From: Chryseobacterium flavum
GTDB taxonomy: Bacteria; Bacteroidota; Bacteroidia; Flavobacteriales; Weeksellaceae
Direction of reading: 5' to 3'
Assembly (NCBI RefSeq): GCF_003385595.1
Contig: NZ_QNUE01000015.1
Coordinates: 23,651 to 87,650 of the forward strand
DNA length: 64,000 nt
Of the stretch, positions 33,474-43,521 are shown piece by piece. The notes under the pieces are model-generated. The model was not told the DNA's origin. It ran no database searches and was given only the letters and a program-made list of their open reading frames with translations. Each line of letters opens with the position of its first letter. The first letter of the stretch is position 1. Made by a program: the position numbers and the translations under genes.

Positions 33474-33866
33474 TTAATCCTCTCCAAAAACCAGTTCAGG
33501 AGAATAAAGTTTTCTGAACATTAAGTAAGTAACCGAAAGCACGAAGAATGCTATAATGGCATCTATAGTTGCCGGAAAGCCAAGAACGGCAATTTTTGAA
33601 AAAAAGGCAAAAATGATATCAAAAAACATTCCTGCAAATACCCATTCCTTTAATCTCAGTAATCTGTCGGGAAGCAGAAGGACCAGTATACCCGAAATTT
33701 TGAAAACCCCTAAAATGTAAATGAAATGCGGAGGATAGCCAAGCTGCTGGGTAATATCCCATACAACAGGATTTTTTGTAAGTTCAAAGAAGCCGCTGGC
33801 TCCAAACCATAGAGACATGAAAATAGCTCCGGACCAATAAATGATTTTTGTTGTTTTTGTTTTCAT
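33474..33866 (-). CDS. DoxX-like membrane protein
   Basis: A 130-residue membrane protein with four hydrophobic segments, of the DoxX-like group. The N-terminal WSGAIFMSLWFGASGFFELTKN and GYPPHFIYILGVFKISG motifs are typical. DoxX proteins occur in redox-linked membrane complexes, but the role of this short form is unknown. It is downstream of a terminator pair and 68 bases from the DUF1223 gene on the same strand. Confidence 0.78.
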   Translation of the reverse strand: MKTKTTKIIYWSGAIFMSLWFGASGFFELTKNPVVWDITQQLGYPPHFIYILGVFKISGILVLLLPDRLLRLKEWVFAGMFFDIIFAFFSKIAVLGFPATIDAIIAFFVLSVTYLMFRKLYSPELVFGED

Positions 33867-33934
33867 TGTGATGTTATTTTAATTGTTATTGTTGTAGGTT
33901 AAATACGTGTTGTATGAAAGGGAATAGAGAATAT

Positions 33935-34711
33935 TTAGTTGAAATCTGCTTTTGCTGAGCCTGAGATTTCTCCTGTTTTCGGATTTTGGATAAAGGCAAT
34001 GATTTCCCAATTCTCCGGTACAAAATGATCAGGAGTTTTGAAGGATGATACTCCTTCACTCTGTTTATTCAGTAAGATCTGATTTTGCTTATGAACAATT
34101 TGCCAGTGCTGTAAATGACGTCCTTCATTTTCACCTTTACCTACTTTTGTGGAAGATTGTTTCTCAATAAGGCTGATGAGTAAAATATTTCTGGAATCAG
34201 TGGTCCCTGTTTTAAAGGAAGCTCTGATTTTATCTCCTGAAACGGTTACAGACAGGTCAATAGGGATATTTTTACTATTAAATAATGCATTTTGAATCGC
34301 TGTAGACACTGCATTGGTATCAGAACCCACAAATTCGTTTTTTCCATTAACAACCAGCTGTGGAGTGTAGGTTTGTGAATTCAGTATACTGCTGTATTGC
34401 TGTTGACGTTGTGAGTTTTCAACGGAACTGAACCGGTCTTTCCATCCGAGACGGTTCCAGTAGTCTACGTGATAAGACAGAATGTAAACCGGCTGGTTTT
34501 TGTATTCTTTTTCAATCTGTCCCATCAGTTTATCCGCTGGCGGACAGCTTGAGCAACCTTCAGATGTGAAAAGTTCCAGGACAGCGAATCCTTTATTTTC
34601 AGCAGCTGAGACAGGAGATATTTCCTGAGTTTTATTTTTCTGTACAAAGGCAAAGGCAGCAAATAGAAGTAGAGTGAAGGCACTCACTGTGATTAAGTTT
34701 TTAAGTATCAT
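33935..34711 (-). CDS. DUF1223 (thioredoxin-like fold) secreted protein
   Basis: A 258-residue secreted protein with an N-terminal hydrophobic anchor (about 8-23). The DUF1223 motif FTSEGCSSCPPAD carries a CxxC-type pair (Cys53, Cys56), followed by LSYHVDYWNRLGWKD and SRQQQYS. The fold is thioredoxin-like but the activity is not known. It lies upstream of the DoxX-like gene, an association that suggests a shared thiol-redox role in the envelope; this is inference. Confidence 0.85.
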   Translation of the reverse strand: MILKNLITVSAFTLLLFAAFAFVQKNKTQEISPVSAAENKGFAVLELFTSEGCSSCPPADKLMGQIEKEYKNQPVYILSYHVDYWNRLGWKDRFSSVENSQRQQQYSSILNSQTYTPQLVVNGKNEFVGSDTNAVSTAIQNALFNSKNIPIDLSVTVSGDKIRASFKTGTTDSRNILLISLIEKQSSTKVGKGENEGRHLQHWQIVHKQNQILLNKQSEGVSSFKTPDHFVPENWEIIAFIQNPKTGEISGSAKADFN

Positions 34712-34852
34712 ATCTTTAATTTTGATTCAAAAGTAGAATCTCAATAGAAGATAAAGAATACAAAAAAGGTTCAAACGGACAAATCTGAAGGGGAAACCGG
34801 AAATTGGGAGGGGGATATTTTGTTTCATAGTGATATCAATATGAAATAAAAG

Positions 34853-34877
34853 AACCCCGATCATAACAATCAGGGTT
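34853..34877 (-). terminator. Intrinsic terminator of the LytTR gene
   Basis: On the minus strand AACCCTGAT pairs with ATCGGGGTT (one U-G), loop of 7 bases, then a T-rich tract. Confidence 0.6.
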
Positions 34878-34915
34878 GAAATATTTCAAAATTGGTGTGC
34901 TTCCGGTTTCTCCTG

Positions 34916-35677
34916 TTATCTGTCTTCCAGCCAACTGAAAAAACTATGTGTTTTTTCTTTATTGATCAAAAGTTTCTCAGGAGTATCAACCACCAGCTTA
35001 ACAAGAATTTTACGCTGGAAATAATGTTCCATTTCCCTGATCGCTTTAAAATTAACGAGATATTGCCTGTTAACCCTGAAAAACTGTTTGTCCGACACCT
35101 GCTCCGCAATCTGGCCAAGAGGCTGGCTGAGCTGAAACTGTTCCTTACTGAAGGTAACCAGGTGTGTGATCTCATTATGAATATAAAAGTAAGCAATACT
35201 TTCTGTGGGAACAGTGGTGTACTTCTGATTTTTAAAAACCAGAAAGCTGCTTTTTCCTTCAGGCTGTTTTATCTTCTGTAAAAAAGATTCCAGATCAGGC
35301 AGTTCGTCTTTTTGGAAAAATTTTTTTAATTCATCAACCTTCTTCAGGGCTTCAGCAATATCTTCCCTGGAAAAAGGTTTCAAAACGTAATCTATCCCTT
35401 TACTTTTAAAAGCATCCAGCATATATTGGTCAAAAGCAGTACAAAAAACTACAGGACAGGTAATTTCGACGGCTTTGAAAATCTCAAAAGAAAGACCGTC
35501 TGAAAGCTGGATATCCATAAAGATGAGATCGGGTTTCGGCTCTTTGGTTAATGCTTCTATACTGGTTTCTATACTGTCATAGACTCCTGAGATCCGGGAG
35601 TCTGGTTTTAAATCTGCAATGAGGTTCTGAAGAGATTTTGCAGCTCTGAATTCGTCTTCAATGATGATGATATTCAT
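34916..35677 (-). CDS. LytTR-family response regulator
   Basis: A 253-residue two-component regulator. The receiver domain (about 1-120) has Glu7 and Asp8, the phospho-acceptor Asp55 in FMDIQLSD, Thr80 and Lys100. The C-terminal LytTR DNA-binding domain spans about 150-253. The gene overlaps the sensor kinase by 20 bases, so the two are translated together. Regulated genes are probably nearby; the neighbouring cytochrome operon is a candidate but not proven. Confidence 0.9.
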   Translation of the reverse strand: MNIIIIEDEFRAAKSLQNLIADLKPDSRISGVYDSIETSIEALTKEPKPDLIFMDIQLSDGLSFEIFKAVEITCPVVFCTAFDQYMLDAFKSKGIDYVLKPFSREDIAEALKKVDELKKFFQKDELPDLESFLQKIKQPEGKSSFLVFKNQKYTTVPTESIAYFYIHNEITHLVTFSKEQFQLSQPLGQIAEQVSDKQFFRVNRQYLVNFKAIREMEHYFQRKILVKLVVDTPEKLLINKEKTHSFFSWLEDR

Positions 35678-36674
35678 GAATTAAAGGGAGTTTTATCTGG
35701 AAAATTTTTTCGTCTGAATGAATAATAATGTCTTGTTCTAAAAGATGCTTATAACGCATTTTGATATTATCAAGCCCGACTCCGAGGGAATCTTCCAGGG
35801 TTATTTTGCGTTGTATAGGATTCTCAACAATGATTTTGTCATTGGTATTGTAAATTCTGATATGTAAAGGCTTACTTTGTGATACTACATTATGCTTAAT
35901 GCAGTTTTCTACCAGCAGCTGAAGGGTGAAAGGAGGAATGAGGGTTTGTTCAGTTTCTTTTTCCAGCAGATTGGTGAATGTAATTCCTTCTCCGAATCGG
36001 GCTTTCTGCAGGAAAAGATAGGCCTCTACAATTCTCATTTCTTCCTGAACACTGATCAGGTCTAATTTCCTGCTTTCAAGGGTAAACCTGTAAAAATCAG
36101 AAAGCTTAATGATAAAGTCTGTGGTTTCCTCATCATTGGTTTCTGCCATTAATTTCAGGGTATTTAAACTGTTGAAAAGAAAATGCGGATTGATCTGCTG
36201 TTTTAAAAGTTCATACTGAGCCCCAAGGTTATCACTTTTTACTTTTTCCAGTTCAAGCTGTATCTGTTGTCCCGTATAATTGTTCTGAAGTAGAGTTAAA
36301 AACATATAACATACCAGGTTAATCAGTATTCCCCTTACTTCAACCATCAGCATAACCGGTCCGAAATTGATATGGGAAAGGATCAGCTGCTGGATCCAGG
36401 CCAGTCCGAACATGATCACCATACCAAAGGCTAAAATAACAAGCAGCCTTGAATAGGAAATATGTTGCCTGCGCTTTCCGGCAGAACGGTTCAGCATATA
36501 GATGTTTATATACCACATGATAATTGAAAATGCGGCTGTTATGGCTGAATTTACTACAGCTTCTTTCCAGTTGAATTCATGGGATGCAAGCTGAGGAACG
36601 GATGATAAAATACCCAGAAAAATTGAGCTTATCCAGATTACCGCCTGCGAAATTTTTATTTTTTGCTGTTGCAT
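35658..36674 (-). CDS. Sensor histidine kinase (LytS/YehU type)
   Basis: Inner-membrane kinase of 338 residues with four hydrophobic helices in the first ~140 residues and no large periplasmic domain. The phospho-acceptor motif is INPHFLFNSLNTL (His_kinase family), and the ATPase region includes LVENCIKHNV and VGLDNIKMRYKHL. Start at ATG 36674 instead of the upstream TTG 36692. It overlaps the LytTR regulator. The sensed signal is unknown. Confidence 0.88.
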   Translation of the reverse strand: MQQQKIKISQAVIWISSIFLGILSSVPQLASHEFNWKEAVVNSAITAAFSIIMWYINIYMLNRSAGKRRQHISYSRLLVILAFGMVIMFGLAWIQQLILSHINFGPVMLMVEVRGILINLVCYMFLTLLQNNYTGQQIQLELEKVKSDNLGAQYELLKQQINPHFLFNSLNTLKLMAETNDEETTDFIIKLSDFYRFTLESRKLDLISVQEEMRIVEAYLFLQKARFGEGITFTNLLEKETEQTLIPPFTLQLLVENCIKHNVVSQSKPLHIRIYNTNDKIIVENPIQRKITLEDSLGVGLDNIKMRYKHLLEQDIIIHSDEKIFQIKLPLIHEYHHH

Positions 36675-36862
36675 GAGAACTGCAGATTTCAAAAGGTTAA
36701 ATTAATGTTTTTTATTGGTAAAAATGAAAAATATTAATGATTATAAATATATGATGGTAAATTGATAATGGTGTGCTTATTTGGTCTGTTAATTTTTACT
36801 GTTTATTGAGTATTAATTTGCTTGATAAATACACCTTTAACAAAATAAGTCCAAAACTGGTC

Positions 36863-37291
36863 TTAAGGCCTGCTTACCGGTTTATAGCTCATAAAGTACT
36901 GTATTCTTTCTTTTTCCGACTGATTGTTTTTATCTGTACTTTGGTTTTTATAGGATACAGTTCCCAGGTGATCTGTTTTTACTGTTTCAATGCTTACCAG
37001 TTCGCCGGTAATGGTTCCTCCTGTATACTGAGGGTTGTCATGATAACGCCATGTTACCAGCTTCATAATGCTTCCTGCTTCAGGCTGGCTGGCTGTTTCT
37101 GACAGAGATCTGAATGCCTGGTCATTTCCATATAAAGCTGACATTGTTTTTTTTCCAGGATTAAGGGAGGTAGAAATAAACTTCAGGTTTTCGGGATCAA
37201 AAACTGTTCTTGTAAGACCGTTATCCTTATTTTCTTTGCATGAGACAAACATTGTGAAACCTGCTATGAGGATTAATATTGTATTTTTCAT
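36863..37291 (-). CDS. Cytochrome P460-like lipoprotein lacking a heme motif
   Basis: A 142-residue predicted lipoprotein (lipobox FVSC, Cys18). It shares the P460-type core with the upstream gene: SALYGNDQAF then AGSIMKLVTWR. However it has no CxxCH, so no covalent heme. Its ATG overlaps the upstream stop by four bases (ATGA), a tight operon. It may be a partner subunit or a degenerate paralogue. Confidence 0.65.
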   Translation of the reverse strand: MKNTILILIAGFTMFVSCKENKDNGLTRTVFDPENLKFISTSLNPGKKTMSALYGNDQAFRSLSETASQPEAGSIMKLVTWRYHDNPQYTGGTITGELVSIETVKTDHLGTVSYKNQSTDKNNQSEKERIQYFMSYKPVSRP

Positions 37292-38277
37292 TGTTTCTGT
37301 AAGTTTTGTATTAATCTTTGTGTATTGACTTTCATAGGAACATCAAAAAGATATCCTGTTTTTTCTGCGAGCTGCCTGTGACATGCAATACAGGATTCCC
37401 TGGCAAATGAAGCAGATTTTCCGGTCGGATGAAGGTCGTCTCCTGAGAATTTTGCAAAGCCCCAGCCTTCGGTATCCTGGTATTTTTTAGAGTCTTTTAC
37501 CATGAACTGGGCATTGATGAATTTTCCGGCCCTGATTTCTCCATCAGGTAACTCTTCCTGCTTCCATACCGATTTCACTACAATACTTCCCTCCGGCCAC
37601 GGATGAAAGTTTTCTGTTTCCACAGCTTTTACTGCAATGTCATTTCCGTAGATCACCCGGATTGAATGGTCAAAAAGCGTACTCATACTGATTACTTTCC
37701 AGTTTTTAAAGTCATCGGTATACTGTACTCCATTTGGTGATATGGGAAAGCCTGAGGATTTTGGAGACTGTGTTTCAGACGTTGTATGCGCAGGCTGATT
37801 GATGGTTATATGGGATAACGAGGGTTTTGCAGAAGATAAAGAAAGGGTGTATTTTTTTATGGTTTCGATGTCCTTCTCTGTAATTTTAGCTGCCGGATGA
37901 AGAAGCGTATATTCATGGAGAGGCATTTTGCCACTCTGCATCATATTTAGAATAGCATACATTTTACCCTGGTGCTCAGCAGGAGAGATGTTCTCCCATT
38001 CCGAAAAATTAAGAACTTCCCTTGCTCGTTTAATGTCTTTATTAACAGCCCATGAAACAGGCGCAATCTTATCATACCAGCTCAGGTTCTGCTGGTTGGA
38101 ATGGCAGTTAAAGCAAGAGTTTTCCAGAATTGCAATAACTTCCCGTGGTGCTTCTATTTTCCGGGTAACAGGTTTCCCTTCCAAAGGGCTGCTGAATAAC
38201 TGCAATCCTCCGAAGATTCCCAGTATAGCCAGAAAAGCAATGGCAACAAGATTTCTTTTTTTCTTTACGGTGTTCAT
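37288..38277 (-). CDS. Heme-binding domain and cytochrome P460 fusion protein
   Basis: A 329-residue membrane-anchored cytochrome. An N-terminal helix (about 10-29) is followed by a haem-binding domain with CFNCH (Cys55-His59) and SWYDKIAPVSW, then a cytochrome P460-like domain from about 190, with VIYGNDIAV and a second c-type site CIACH (Cys296-His300). P460 cytochromes act on hydroxylamine or nitric oxide, but many Bacteroidota members are uncharacterised. First gene of an operon with the heme-less paralogue. Confidence 0.8.
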   Translation of the reverse strand: MNTVKKKRNLVAIAFLAILGIFGGLQLFSSPLEGKPVTRKIEAPREVIAILENSCFNCHSNQQNLSWYDKIAPVSWAVNKDIKRAREVLNFSEWENISPAEHQGKMYAILNMMQSGKMPLHEYTLLHPAAKITEKDIETIKKYTLSLSSAKPSLSHITINQPAHTTSETQSPKSSGFPISPNGVQYTDDFKNWKVISMSTLFDHSIRVIYGNDIAVKAVETENFHPWPEGSIVVKSVWKQEELPDGEIRAGKFINAQFMVKDSKKYQDTEGWGFAKFSGDDLHPTGKSASFARESCIACHRQLAEKTGYLFDVPMKVNTQRLIQNLQKQ

Positions 38278-38435
38278 ATGAGATTGTTTTTATGAGTCAA
38301 AAGTAGGCCCGGTAGAACGGTCCTGAAATGGAAGACAGGTTAAAACCGACAAAAAAGAAGCTGAATTCGGAATTTCAAGGGCTGAAAATAAAAATACCGG
38401 TAATGAAAATTACCGGCACTGTGAATAATGTGATA

Positions 38436-39182
38436 TTATAACGTGATTCCGCCATCTATAACAACCTCTGTTCCGGTGATGAACCCTGAAGCCCTGCCAT
38501 CAGATAAATAAGAAACAAGTGTGGCAACCTCTTCCGGAACGCCCATTTTTTTCAATGGTATCTGATCGGTAAGCTGGTCATTGATATGTTTGAGAGTGTC
38601 TTCATCCAGGCCGGCTTTGCTCATGATTTCTGTTTTAATAGGTCCGGGACTAACAATATTGACTCTTATTTTTCTGGGAGCCAGCTCTGCAGCCGCCGTT
38701 TTAGCAATAGAGTTTAATGCCGCTTTACTGGCCTGATAGACGGAGCTGTTGGGTTTATAGGTAGAAGCAACAATAGAAGAAAGAAATACCACTGAGGCCC
38801 CATTATTCAATATGGGAGTGAATTTGCTTAAGGTAAAATAAGCTCCCCTGAAGTTGATATTCATGACCTGATCAAAATTTTCGATATCCATATTTTCAAT
38901 TGACGTCATGCTTCCTGTAATTCCTGCGTTGATAAAGAGAATATCTACCTTACCGAATTGCTGTTCCACATTGTTTTTCAAAACACGGATGTCTTCAATA
39001 TCCGCCTGGTCAGCTACGAAGGGAACGGCTCCAAGCTCCTGTGCTGCTTTTTCCACCGCATCTTTTCTTCTTCCTGTAATGATCACTGTTGCTCCTTCTG
39101 AGATAAGTTCTTTAGCTGTAGCATATCCGATTCCGCTATTCCCGCCGGTTATTACAGCTAGTTTGTTAGTGAATTTTTTCAT
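38436..39182 (-). CDS. SDR family oxidoreductase
   Basis: Short-chain dehydrogenase of 248 residues. The cofactor motif is GGNSGIGYA at the N-terminus, the active-site Ser is in FLSSIVAST, and the YxxxK pair is in SVYQASKAAL. The C-terminal DGGITL ending is typical. It is divergent from an HxlR-type regulator across about 100 bases that contain overlapping promoters and a repeat. This arrangement is common for HxlR-controlled reductases, often induced by electrophiles. Confidence 0.88.
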   Translation of the reverse strand: MKKFTNKLAVITGGNSGIGYATAKELISEGATVIITGRRKDAVEKAAQELGAVPFVADQADIEDIRVLKNNVEQQFGKVDILFINAGITGSMTSIENMDIENFDQVMNINFRGAYFTLSKFTPILNNGASVVFLSSIVASTYKPNSSVYQASKAALNSIAKTAAAELAPRKIRVNIVSPGPIKTEIMSKAGLDEDTLKHINDQLTDQIPLKKMGVPEEVATLVSYLSDGRASGFITGTEVVIDGGITL

Positions 39183-39194
39183 TTTTAAAATTTT

Positions 39195-39227
39195 TTGACA
39201 AAGTTATTTCAAAATGGTATACTTTTG
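39195..39227 (+). promoter_or_regulatory. Promoter of the HxlR gene
   Basis: TTG at 39195-39197, a 22-base spacer, then TACTTTTG at 39220-39227. The -33 end sits next to the minus-strand -7 element of the SDR gene. Confidence 0.5.
39199..39206 (-). promoter_or_regulatory. Promoter -7 element of the SDR gene
   Basis: TAACTTTG on the minus strand matches TAnnTTTG, 16 bases from the SDR ATG. No TTG is seen at -33; the direct repeat lies further upstream. Confidence 0.45.
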
Positions 39228-39229
39228 TA

Positions 39230-39255
39230 ATCAGTATAATAGAGTATATCAGTAT
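39230..39255. repeat. Candidate HxlR operator: direct repeat
   Basis: ATCAGTAT occurs at 39230-39237 and 39248-39255, 18 bases apart, upstream of the SDR promoter and downstream of the HxlR -7 box. Such placement suits a regulator that acts on both genes. Confidence 0.45.
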
Positions 39256-39284
39256 CATTTATGATATCACTTAACTTTGCAATT

Positions 39285-39620
39285 ATGGAAAGAGATCAAA
39301 ACGAAGAACTCAGAGCTTTACAGGACACGCTTTATTTTATCGGAGGGAAATGGAGGATTCCCATAATCAATTCGATTTGCAACGGAAACCGTAGATTCCG
39401 GGAAATTGAAAGGAGTATTCCGGGAATTACGACGAGAATGCTTTCTAAAGAACTGAAAGATATGGAACTGAACAAACTGGTAAAACGTACGGTATATCCT
39501 GAAACACCTGTTTTAATAGAGTATGAACCTACCGGATACTGCCGGACATTCGGAAAAATCATTACAGAGATGATTAATTGGGGGAGGGAACACAGGAGAG
39601 TGATTGTGGAGGACAGGTAA
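39285..39620 (+). CDS. HxlR-family transcriptional regulator
   Basis: A 111-residue winged-helix regulator. The typical opening IGGKWRIPIINSI is followed by NRRFREIERSIPGITTRMLSKELKDME and TVYPETPVLIEYEPT. Start at ATG 39285; an upstream ATG at 39261 adds eight unlikely residues. It has a cysteine (NSICNGN) in the position often used for electrophile or redox sensing by HxlR/HypR types. Divergent from an SDR gene. Confidence 0.88.
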   Translation: MERDQNEELRALQDTLYFIGGKWRIPIINSICNGNRRFREIERSIPGITTRMLSKELKDMELNKLVKRTVYPETPVLIEYEPTGYCRTFGKIITEMINWGREHRRVIVEDR

Positions 39621-39660
39621 GATAGAAATGAATGCTGTCTGAGAAAGTATTTATTAGTAA

Positions 39661-39688
39661 AAAAGCTCCTTAAAAAAGGAGCTTTTTT
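39661..39688. terminator. Bidirectional terminator
   Basis: Perfect 10-bp stem aaaagctcct/aggagctttt (39661-39670 with 39677-39686) between convergent HxlR and isocitrate dehydrogenase genes. Confidence 0.8.
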
Positions 39689-39711
39689 ATATATAATTTG
39701 AAACAGAAAAA

Positions 39712-41982
<2,271 letters not shown>

Positions 41983-42047
41983 TTAAATTGGGGGAGGAAT
42001 CCTGCACTCAGTTTTTTTGCTTTAAGATTAATTTAACCTTTGTTTCA

Positions 42048-42078
42048 TTGAAAAAAGCAAGTATTTTGACTAAATTTG
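42048..42078 (+). promoter_or_regulatory. Promoter of the cytosolic thiol peroxidase
   Basis: TTG at 42048-42050, a 20-base spacer, then TAAATTTG at 42071-42078, a textbook Bacteroidota promoter. Confidence 0.65.
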
Positions 42079-42099
42079 AAAAACTTTAAAAATAAAATT

Positions 42100-42597
42100 A
42101 TGTCAACCATTACTCTAAAAGGAAACGAAGTACACACAATAGGAACATTACCGTCAGTAGGAACCACTGTTAAAGATTTTGCCCTGGTAGACTCAGGTCT
42201 GAATGTAAAAACACTTCAGAACTTTGAAGGAAAGAAAAAAGTATTCAATATTTTTCCGAGCATTGATACCCCGACCTGTGCAGCCTCCAGCAGAAAATTT
42301 AATGAAGAAGCAGTGAAACTTGATAACACGGTGGTGATTAATGTATCAAAAGATCTTCCTTTTGCATTAGGCAGATTCTGTGCTGCAGAAGGTCTCAATA
42401 ATGTTGAAACCCTTTCAGATTTCAGAAGCAGCTTCGGTGACGATTATGAAGTAACGATTACAGACTCCCCTTTAAAAGGATTATTGAGTCGTGCCGTGAT
42501 TGTTACAGACGAAAACAACAAAGTTGTTTATACTGAGCAGGTTCCGGAAATAGCCGACGAACCTGATTATGAGGCTGCACTTGCAGCATTGAAATAA
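42100..42597 (+). CDS. tpx: Thiol peroxidase (cytosolic Tpx)
   Basis: Atypical 2-Cys peroxiredoxin of 165 residues from ATG 42100 (MSTITLKGNEVHTIG). The peroxidatic Cys is in FPSIDTPTCA and the resolving Cys in RFCAAEG. No signal peptide, so it protects the cytoplasm, while the paralogue at 23809 is exported. An upstream in-frame ATG (42076) is rejected because it overlaps the promoter. A good promoter and a terminator frame the gene. Confidence 0.94.
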   Translation: MSTITLKGNEVHTIGTLPSVGTTVKDFALVDSGLNVKTLQNFEGKKKVFNIFPSIDTPTCAASSRKFNEEAVKLDNTVVINVSKDLPFALGRFCAAEGLNNVETLSDFRSSFGDDYEVTITDSPLKGLLSRAVIVTDENNKVVYTEQVPEIADEPDYEAALAALK

Positions 42598-42618
42598 ACA
42601 ATAAATAATGAAATAATG

Positions 42619-42658
42619 AAAAGCCTTGTGAAATTTATGTAAATTCACAAGGCTTTTT
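42619..42658 (+). terminator. Intrinsic terminator
   Basis: Long stem (left arm from 42619, right arm to 42657) with aaaagccttgtg/cacaaggctttt and one bulged base, ending in TTTTT. Confidence 0.75.
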
Positions 42659-42671
42659 AAATATAAATATT

Positions 42672-43019
42672 ATGGTCAAAAGAATTGTAGCTAATATAAA
42701 AACTGATGATATCCCGAAAGCAGGACTTTTTTATCAGGATATTTTAGAACTTGAAATTTTGATGGATCATGGCTGGATCAGAACACTTGGAAATGATGAG
42801 CAAGCAAAAGTTCAGCTCAGTTTTGCCATACAGGGAGGAAATGATACAGAAGTTCCGGACCTGTCAGTTGAAGTAGATGATGTGGATGATATTTACACTA
42901 AAATGAAGAAAGCCGGTTTTGAGATTGTGTATCCTGTTACCAATGAAGAATGGGGAGTACGCAGGTTTTTTGTGAAAGATCCTTTTGGAAAACTGATCAA
43001 TATATTGTCTCATCAATAA
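42672..43019 (+). CDS. VOC family protein (glyoxalase-like)
   Basis: A 115-residue vicinal-oxygen-chelate protein. The opening MVKRIVANIKTDDIPKAGLFYQDIL and the closing VKDPFGKLINIL show the usual beta-alpha-beta-beta-beta module. Substrate unknown. It starts 14 bases past the previous terminator; a second VOC gene starts 11 bases after its stop, so the two are probably co-transcribed. Confidence 0.8.
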   Translation: MVKRIVANIKTDDIPKAGLFYQDILELEILMDHGWIRTLGNDEQAKVQLSFAIQGGNDTEVPDLSVEVDDVDDIYTKMKKAGFEIVYPVTNEEWGVRRFFVKDPFGKLINILSHQ

Positions 43020-43030
43020 AAAGTTCAGAG

Positions 43031-43435
43031 ATGGAGGCAAAACAGATCATCCCGGTTCTCAGAATTTTTGATTACCGGAAAACAATTGAATTTTATATAA
43101 ACTGGCTTGGTTTTGAAATAGTCTGGGAACATCATTTTGAAGAAAATACTCCTGTTTACATGGAAGTAAAGAAGGATAATATCATTCTTCATCTGAGTGA
43201 ACATCATGGTGACGGAACTCCCGGAAGCCATGTTTTTATCTGGGCAGACGGAATCAGTGAATACCATAGGGAGCTGCTTGCTAAAAAATATAAATACAAT
43301 CGTCCGGGACTTGAAAAAACCTTTTATAATGCTGTTTCTTTTACTGTAAATGATCCCTTTGGAAATAAAATTATTTTCAACGAAGAATTTGATGAAGAAA
43401 AGCATGGCTCTCTGGAATTTTATTCAATTCATTGA
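43031..43435 (+). CDS. VOC family protein (bleomycin-resistance-like)
   Basis: A 134-residue VOC protein starting at ATG 43031. It carries VLRIFDYRKTIEFYINWLGFEI and the later HVFIWADG and VNDPFGNKIIFNE, as in bleomycin-resistance-like glyoxalases. An upstream in-frame ATG (42950) overlaps the preceding gene and is rejected. Probably a tandem partner of the VOC gene at 42672. Ligand unknown. Confidence 0.78.
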   Translation: MEAKQIIPVLRIFDYRKTIEFYINWLGFEIVWEHHFEENTPVYMEVKKDNIILHLSEHHGDGTPGSHVFIWADGISEYHRELLAKKYKYNRPGLEKTFYNAVSFTVNDPFGNKIIFNEEFDEEKHGSLEFYSIH

Positions 43436-43521
43436 CTGCCTGTTTTAAAACTGAATAATGATCCTGATCATTAAAAATTAAAATTAATAAAACTACCTTT
43501 ACAATTTCAAAACGACATATA

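Noticed and set aside
34892..35281. A 129-codon frame antisense to the LytTR gene.
   Set aside because: Contained in the response regulator gene on the other strand, with no recognisable domain.
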